Below are positions 33,985 to 40,643 of a DNA stretch of 40,643 nt, piece by piece. How positions within the stretch are numbered: position 1 is the first letter of the stretch; every line of letters begins with the position of its first letter. The notes beneath the pieces are model-generated. The model was given only the letters and a program-made list of their open reading frames with translations. It made no database searches and had not been told where the DNA came from. This stretch comes from Butyriboletus loyo (Eukaryota; Basidiomycota; Agaricomycetes; Boletales; Boletaceae): the NCBI GenBank assembly GCA_038093515.1, contig JBBPSI010000217.1, positions 1 to 40,643 on the forward strand, written 5' to 3'. A program made the translations under genes and the position numbers.

Positions 33985-36732
33985 CTCTCTCATGTCTCGA
34001 AGTGCGTCTGCGACATGCTCGATAAAGGCACGTGTGGACGTCGTCGGACACGAGTGCTCGGATTCGACGCAGAGTTTAACAGTGTGCGGGCCGATGAGAT
34101 CTATCCGATGAACGTGAGATCACGAGAAGCATCGCAAGGTAAGAAAGTCGTAGGACGAAGGCCAGGATAGTCCACATGGAGAAATCAAGCGCGGAATAGA
34201 TTTTTAACGCGCAATATCAGGCGTACCCATGGTCAGCACCGGACAGTAGCGGATGAGGAGGAAACAGAGTACCCACCGTTTATCCCATAACCATCTTCGT
34301 ACGGCGACCCGAACCCGCGCAAATGAGACCGTCGTTAATAACGCGTTGGAGGCATGCAATAAGCGAGATTGGGAGTGAGTCTCCGGAACGGCAGCCCTCG
34401 TCATGGAAAGGCGGGTCGGGACGCCTACTCACCCAGTTCCCCTGAGCCACCATCCTCCACTAAGACCGCTCGTCGATAGCTGCCATTCTTGGCTTCTATT
34501 GAAAATGGCATCTTCAAACAGAGGGACACTCATTCCTGGGGCTGAAATAGGCTGGGACGTTGGGTTTTCGCGCCCGGTAGTATCTTGAGAAATGGTAGTT
34601 TGGCCAACGTCCGAAGAAGTTTTCAATATCATCGAGCTACACCCATTCATCGCTGAGGATACACCGTAGACCGAGAAGGTGTCGGTCGATCCCGCGGCCC
34701 GTCATCGCTGAGCGAGCGAGCGAAGTATGAGCTTTGAGAGCAGATTGGAGAAGTGGGTAAAGATGGAGCGGCGGCTAGGGCGGACGCCGTGCATGTGTCA
34801 TATAGGAACATGGTTCGATGTCAGCAGGAAGGATAGTGATCGGATACAAGGAAATGTTTGCGTGTCAGGAAAACGTTGTCGTCGACATCTCACGTCAACA
34901 TCGAGTGTACTCACTTCGCTACACGTCTTCCACCCTGCGAACGCCCTTAGGAAAGTATAACTCTCCGTCGTAAATGAACGTATTGTCAGCACGTCCGTGC
35001 TGGAACGTTTGGGTGAGTGCCATTTCGTATAGGGGAGCCGGGCACCGACGGATTCGAAAGTATGCAAGCTGGAGCGCGAGCTGGACAAACGCATCGGGCT
35101 GGTACGATGCGGTTGGGTAGAACAGTGAGTACATTTGATGAGAAAGGATACACTCGAAGGCAATGTAACTCACACACCCGCCTTATCTCTTCGCCTCCCC
35201 ACTCCTCAAAATAGGATACCTGGTTGTCCGTGTTCGAGACCAATGTCCGTGCATTCTGTTTTGCAATCTCAATCGCAGTCTGTATCGATGGCGAGGAGAC
35301 AAAAGTAAGCCGCGTACAACGTGACCCTGACTCAGCTTCTAGACCTTCCAATTTGTCCTCTTGATGGACGTTCTCAAATGGAACATGGGTCAAACCCCTA
35401 CAGACGCTCGCCCCATCTGCCCCTGCGACTGCCCACTCAAAAGCCATACTCGGGCCCAATGCGTCCGTCGGGGAATGTTCACCCATAGCCCCTGCTCGTG
35501 TGCCGGGCCCAACAATGAGAGACAGAGGTTTGTCAAAGAAGCGGTTGAGCGCTGAAGGTGAGGAACGGATCGCATATTGGCGAAATAAGGTATCAAAAGC
35601 CACTGTTGACAAAGACCGGGGTGATTGGGAGAGGGACGAGTCAGAAGCATGTTGATCTATAAGCCGAAGGTTCTCATCACGTTGATCTGCAAGCACAGAA
35701 GGAGCAGGCCAATGATCAAGGGAGATGAAAAATAGAGATTGGTGCATAGCTTTGAATGACCATTTGTTTTGTGGAGAAATGAACAGCAGGTTTGAATAGT
35801 TCTGTCGGGTTAATCAAGCAACATCAGACTGTGACAAGAATAAAGAGGGTGGTTCCCTACCCGAGACCATTCGTCCCTATTATCTGCTGAGAGGACACCA
35901 ACTTCTACAGGCAAGTCACCACTGCGCCGGCGATGCTGAACATCAGCTACAACTGCCCTCATACCACGCTCAATCTCGTTAACGTGCAGGGGTGCACCAG
36001 TGGTTAGGTCTACAACACGGAGTGCATAGTAGTAATCATGTGCTAGGACAGTCACCGTGGATGCCCAGGGTGAAGAGGGAGGTGCAGGAGTGGTAAGTGT
36101 GTCACAGGGATGTTGAGGGAGACGACAGAGGTTGAATATTTGGGTAATGGAATGTCTTAGCCACAGACCTGGTCGGTATATAAGTAGAGGTGAGGAGGGA
36201 GGACATGGTAATACCTATCCGACTGGTGTCTGGACAGAGTTCCTGGCTAGTCCCTCGCGAACGTGAGCCGGAGAAGCGGAAATGGAGAAGATACACACGA
36301 GTGCATTCGGTGCTTGAAATCAAGGATGCCATGCACAAGACAGGCTGCTCTCCTGACTTGCCAAGGAGTGATTCCCTCTGCGTGGTTCGTGACCACTTCG
36401 GGTGGAACATTGGGATCATTCACAAAGGTGAGCCACCAGTTTGAGTTCAAGAGGAGGGGTGCTCTCCACTCGAGATAGGTCTTTTTCACCCAAAAATTGT
36501 CATCGAGCCAGTTGTGTGGAGACACCCTGTCGAGTGCACGGAGACGTGCCTGTGCGCGCCGTGCCGGGCCATCGAGAAAGGCCCTGACGAGTGCTTATTG
36601 TCGGGCATAGGCAGCGACGAAGGAGGGTCCACCGTTGTGCTCGCCGGCGAGGAGGACTGGTTGCACGGAGCGAAGATAGCCGTCGAGCGTCCCTTTAATG
36701 TTTGGCACAGGCAGACGGGGCAGCTGTGACAT
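33985..36732 (-). pseudogene. Carnitine O-acetyltransferase-like gene with a premature stop and a frameshift
   Basis: The choline/carnitine acyltransferase family moves acyl groups between CoA and carnitine. Exons resolved on the minus strand: 36732-36299, 36246-36215, 36168-35861, 35801-35178 and 35098 onward, with further exons to about 33985. Motifs: LPRLPVPNIKGTLDGYLRSV, SPHNWLDDNFWVKKTYLEWR, LLLNSNWWLTFVNDPNVPP, NRFFDKPLSLIVGPGTRAG, GEHSPTDALGPSM, TIRSFTTESYTFLRAF, TGRGIDRHLLGLR and QEWQLSTSGLSGG. The active-site His is in GEHSP-type context as expected of the family's conserved region. Two lesions are visible: an in-frame TAA (36595-36597, one base from CAA) after AAYARQ, and a frame change near 34990-35010, where FQHGR and TDVLTIRSF lie in different frames. 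Other exons are intact. Either a recent pseudogene or sequence errors. The 3' end is not fixed. Confidence 0.8.
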
Positions 36733-37390
36733 CACCGACCAAAGAATACCACACGTCGCAACGATGCCAAGTCATGCTGCGAGGATCCTAGTGATGTTAC
36801 GGACCTGGAACAGCAGAAAGCACTAGCTTGACTATTGTAGCTTGGGCTTGGCCAGTGCCCGCCACCAGAAAAGTAGGATTCACGACAGTAGTCGAAGAAC
36901 ATGATCAGCACAACAAAGATGTACCTGAAAGGCCCCAGTACCATCTCCACCCACTTGCCAGTTTATTTAAACGACCCTACTACAAAATGAGGGAGCACGA
37001 TGATGTGTAACAATGGAGCGCACAAATGGATTGCACAGACAAGCGCAGTGAACCGAGAAGTAACATAGCTACTCCGGGAGACCAGGAGACTCTCAAGGAG
37101 CAATGCTCAAGAGGTGAGATGAGTTGCGACGATGATGGGACGATCACGCCAGGTCGAGAAAGGCCTAGGAGGTTGGCATGTGGATGTATATCATGCATGA
37201 TGTCCATCCGGAGACGTCAAGAGAAGTTCCACCCATTCCCGACGGTTGTAGTGAATGAAACTTCACTATCACAACCTTGGGTGCTGAATATTGAATGAGG
37301 AATGAAGATCGCTTTTTGCCTGAATTATTGTACCGGAAACTACAAGTCCGTGGCCTCAGATTCCGAATACCAGGATACTTGGGACAGTGG

Positions 37391-37423
37391 CAGGAACAGG
37401 AACAGGAACAGGAACAGGAACAG
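37391..37423. repeat. Hexanucleotide microsatellite (CAGGAA)n, 5.5 units
   Basis: Perfect CAGGAA repeats. A minus-strand reading frame across it gives Cys-Ser repeats, an artefact of the repeat and not a protein. Confidence 0.95.
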
Positions 37424-38616
37424 CGCAGAATTGTGCTGTAAACACAGCCTAGGCACAAACAACGGCCAACAACTGCTAGTGGTGGGTAAAATGCGGAATT
37501 TAATTTGCGCTCAAGCACAGATATACTGAAGCTCCACCCTGAGACCTCATAAAACTTGACCGAGCTGTAATCGCCTGACAAAGTCCTTATCTTGGGCCTC
37601 GGAGCCTTGGGCAGATTTATCCCATTGTTGCACGTTCCGCCTGACATTTGTTCATTCACATGTTGTTTTGTCGGCAGTCTCCAACTTATTTCCCTGCGGC
37701 GATCGCGGTCATGCGTCGAGAAAGTACTCGCCGAGTGCAGATCGATCAACTTGCACCATGCTATAGACGGGTAAGTGGATGCAGCATGTTTACATTCAAT
37801 CAAGAAGCCGCAATTACAGCAAACAAAAATACCCCTCTATCAATCGCATTACGGATAATTGAATGGCTCTATTGGTTGATATAGCTAAACGGTGGTGGTC
37901 GAGTGCCTGGCCTATTGCACGCGAGTACATTCTGTGTCTAGTTGTACAGATTGCGCAGAAGTAAGCAGGCCAGACGCCGCGCATAGGTGTTACAGAAAAA
38001 GGCAGAAATACTGAATGGTTTTCATTCAGTATCTCGGACGATATATGTACTAGTTATGGGACCTAGCGTGCTTGCAAGAAATTGGAAAACATCGAAACTT
38101 GCGTCGTCCATTTCTCAAACACAATACGTTGGAATAATTCCTGCAGACACATAGGACCAGAATATTTATTGGATTCATATACATCCTTTTATTCACGTTA
38201 TAAAAAGCAGTCAAGGTTTTTTCTTAGATTGGTAGAGAGCGTGGGTAAGTCGACAGGGCTCTTTGTAATCAGTAATGGTAATGTTACGGCATCATAGGTA
38301 TGCTTGCCGCCACTGCGAATCTGGCAAGTCCTGACATCACAGCAAAACCGAGTTCCGCCTTGACTTTGGTAATGCAAGTAACAAGACCAATATTGGCGAG
38401 ATACAGCCTTGCTAGCCACTCGCCAAGGCGCTCGTACTCGAATGGGGCTAATACAATGATCGAAATGGAGACCACATCTAAAGATCTAGTAAATCCGAGT
38501 CACCGCAGCTGCACCGCCAGTGGTCCGTCCCAGGGACACAATACATCGCGAACTCTTTGATGCAGTCCCCAACCAAACAAAACTGCGCACCAGCCACCCT
38601 GCATTTTTCTCGGGGA

Positions 38617-38622
38617 TATAAG
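38617..38622 (+). promoter_or_regulatory. TATA box of peroxygenase copy 2
   Basis: TATAAG ends 65 bp before the ATG, at the same distance as in copy 1, followed by ATCACCGGTGGTC. It is weaker than the TATATAAA of copy 1. Confidence 0.5.
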
Positions 38623-38687
38623 ATCACCGGTGGTCGATTTATCCTCTTCATCAGATTTATTCCCACTAAACACCTTATACATTGGGG

Positions 38688-40171
38688 ATGAAATTACAGA
38701 ACCTCGCGATACTAGTTGCGTTCTTCCCATATGCACTGGGGTTCCCGCACCTAGCGAACTTCCCGGAATATCGTTCGCTTGCAGGCTTGTCTCCAGAAGA
38801 GGTCCGGGCTGTAGTGCGAACATTTAGCAGCACCCCCGGTGCACAACCTCTCCCACCTCCCATCAATGACACGTCTGCAAAGTTGGTTTATGACGCGAAC
38901 CACCCATACCAGCCTGATCAACCAGGTGATATTCGTGGACCCTGCCCGGGATTGAATACCCTTGCTTCTCATGGGGTAAGTGAGCGGAGACGTGCAATGT
39001 GGCTATGAATATGATTCTTTTTGCAAAGTATCTCAAGCGTAGCGGCGTGGCCACTCCGGCCGAGATCATCAATGCAGTCCAAGAAGGTATGTAGAGCATT
39101 TCCCAGGAATCCTCATTGAGACTTCAATGTCAAACTGGCAGGTTTCAACATGGGATGGAACTTGGCTGCGTTCGTCACTTATGGGGTGTGTCTGAGGGTG
39201 TTCCATCTCCTCGCTTTTCCTGCTAACCAATGGATGGTATTTGGTAATGAAATAGGCATTCGTTGTCGACGGGAACCATTTGACGAATTTGATGAGCATT
39301 GGTGCAAACGCAACCGCAGAAGGTCAACTCACTCCCGGACTTAACATTCACAGCAACTTTGAAGGTAAGCTTTGTGCCTCTCTTCCATGACAACGGATAT
39401 CTTGCGTACTGCCGATAACCATGTGCTGATCACTGAACTCTAGGCGATGCTAGTACCACACGTGGAGATTATTATTTCGGCAACAACTACAGTTTCAACG
39501 AGACCTTGTTTGATCAGGTAGGTACGGGACACTACTTGCATTTAGATTGTTCATCCCTTTCACAGCTCGTCTATGCCGCCAACCTCGTCGGAGACGGCAT
39601 GATCACGGTCGAGTCCGCATCGCTGCAAAAATCCCTTCGCATCAACGACTCGATTGCACGCAACCCGACATTTTCGTTCGATACCCCCCGCTTCCTAACT
39701 GCCTACGCAGAAACAACGTTTCCGCTCGCCTTCTTCGTGAGCAACCAGACGGTGAACACGACGATGAACGTCACGTTGGACTACGCGAGGAGCTTCTTCC
39801 AGCTACACAAGTACCCCGATGGATTCTATCGTCGTCAGGGTGTATACGATTTTTCGCAGGTCGGCACCATGTTTAACAAGATATTCAACTTGGTCAGGGT
39901 GTTGCCCGGTCGTAACGAAGGCGTGAACAACTACGTGGTGAATCCAGAGGACAACGGGAGCGTACGTTGATATCTCTGGTCTGACACGCTGTTCTCCGGT
40001 GCTGATTTTTCTCAGTTGTGCTATGGGTATCAGAGACAGACCAACTTGACAGCTCAGCTGTACCCCAATCCAACCTCTGAGCTCAAGGTCGCAATCAAGG
40101 CCAACCTAGTCACGTTTTACCAGACTCTGGAAGACCCGACCTGCGAGCAACTTTTCCCATTTGGGCAATAA
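38688..40171 (+). CDS. Secreted heme-thiolate peroxygenase (UPO, long type), copy 2
   Basis: A tandem paralogue of the gene at 32087. Seven exons (38688-38975, 39029-39086, 39142-39185, 39256-39364, 39444-39517, 39566-39961, 40016-40171) are each identical in length to those of copy 1, at a constant offset of 6,601 bp, and encode 374 residues. The catalytic set is conserved: PCPGLNTLASHG, NFEGDASTTRGD, RFLTAYAETTFP and both C-terminal Cys. Exon 1 differs at 8 of 288 bases by my count. Differences include VAFFPYALG for VALVPYALG in the signal peptide, FLTAY for YLTAY next to the catalytic Arg, SFFQLHKYPD for SFYEMHKYPD, and LEDPTCEQLFPFGQ at the C-terminus. These could alter substrate access while leaving catalysis intact. 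No lesion was found. Confidence 0.94.
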
Positions 40172-40643
40172 GAAAGACCAAATTAGGCGATGGATGATGT
40201 TCTAAGAGCGTGCTAATGCTATTATGTTCCTGTTCGTCCATGCTACAAGTTGGTTTCTTGGTTTTCAATGTCGACTTGTCGGACGTTAATCTCAGCGCCT
40301 CATCGATGGATTTCATTCACATTATCCTAGATGTCCTTCAAGGTATCACATGAGCGGTAATTTTACCAAAATGTAACTAGCCAGAGAGGGCGGGTAAGTC
40401 GCTTACGGTTACATGCTTATTGACGTGTCCATTAATCAGTAATGTTACAACATCACAGTCGTGATTTCATGAGGACAAAACCCTGTACTATTGACTTTTC
40501 TTGTTGAGTACATCTGTCAATGGGTGGATACCATGCATGTGTGCATGACTATGCAATGCTGAACAATTGCAACTTTGCAAAGCATCACCTTTTACAGAAA
40601 GCAGCAATGATAGGACTTCAGTCACCCTCCACATAGCAACCTT
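40172..40643. other. 3' flank of copy 2
   Basis: Homologous to the flank after copy 1 up to about 40,535, but more diverged than the genes themselves. GTTGAGTACATCTGTCAATG here reads GTTGAGTGCATCCGTCGACG there, all transitions and several at CpG. No gene was seen up to the window edge. Confidence 0.6.

Larger units (their letters stand above)
36733..38687. other. Gene-free region upstream of peroxygenase copy 2
   Basis: Nearly 2 kb without a credible gene. 37600-38687 is a diverged copy of the flank upstream of peroxygenase copy 1, longer by about 350 bp. Part of the extra DNA (38190-38300) resembles the peroxygenase 3' flank. A hexanucleotide microsatellite lies at 37391-37423. Confidence 0.55.

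Noticed and set aside
37165..37803. 212-codon minus-strand frame with Cys-Ser repeats
   Set aside because: It is produced by the CAGGAA microsatellite and has no domain or splice support.

Overview
The window is nuclear DNA from a filamentous basidiomycete, most likely an Agaricomycete. The evidence is dense genes split by many 45-60 nt introns, degenerate Ty3/gypsy and Ty1/copia elements, a CYP63-like P450, and two secreted heme-thiolate peroxygenases of the long UPO type. Exon maps below were built by hand from frame, splice signals and remembered family motifs; no alignment was run.

Layout. 1-7200 is transposon territory. A minus-strand gypsy element (gag 3893-1871, pol 1880-467) is cut twice by LTRs of one other family: a solo LTR at 2773-3593 with a GTAGT target duplication, and an LTR entering from the left edge (1-466). 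A short spliced ORF and unassigned sequence follow, then the decayed RT/RNase H end of a copia element with its probable 3' LTR.

7376-31000 is a gene-rich block: P450 (+), glutathione peroxidase (-), coiled-coil protein (-), PPP-type phosphatase (-), telomerase reverse transcriptase (-, 26 exons), proteasome ATPase Rpt2 (-), YIPF6-like Yip1-family protein (+), a periplasmic-binding-protein-like protein (+), an F-box-like protein (-), transcription elongation factor IWS1 (+) and an unknown gene (+). Rpt2/YIPF6 and F-box-like/IWS1 are divergent pairs. The second pair shares an intergenic region made almost wholly of a ~100-bp tandem repeat, whose last copy supplies the IWS1 start codon.

31000-40643 holds two near-identical peroxygenase genes 6,601 bp apart with identical exon lengths. 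Between them lies a carnitine O-acetyltransferase gene carrying an in-frame stop and a frameshift.

The genes do not form one pathway. The closest functional links are oxidative: P450, peroxygenases and glutathione peroxidase. Unusual features include three or four GC-AG introns, micro-exons of 10, 15, 17 and 23 nt, an Rpt2 first coding exon that is only the ATG, and a -1 frameshift heptamer touching the gag stop. I saw no RNA genes, CRISPR arrays or prokaryotic-type systems.
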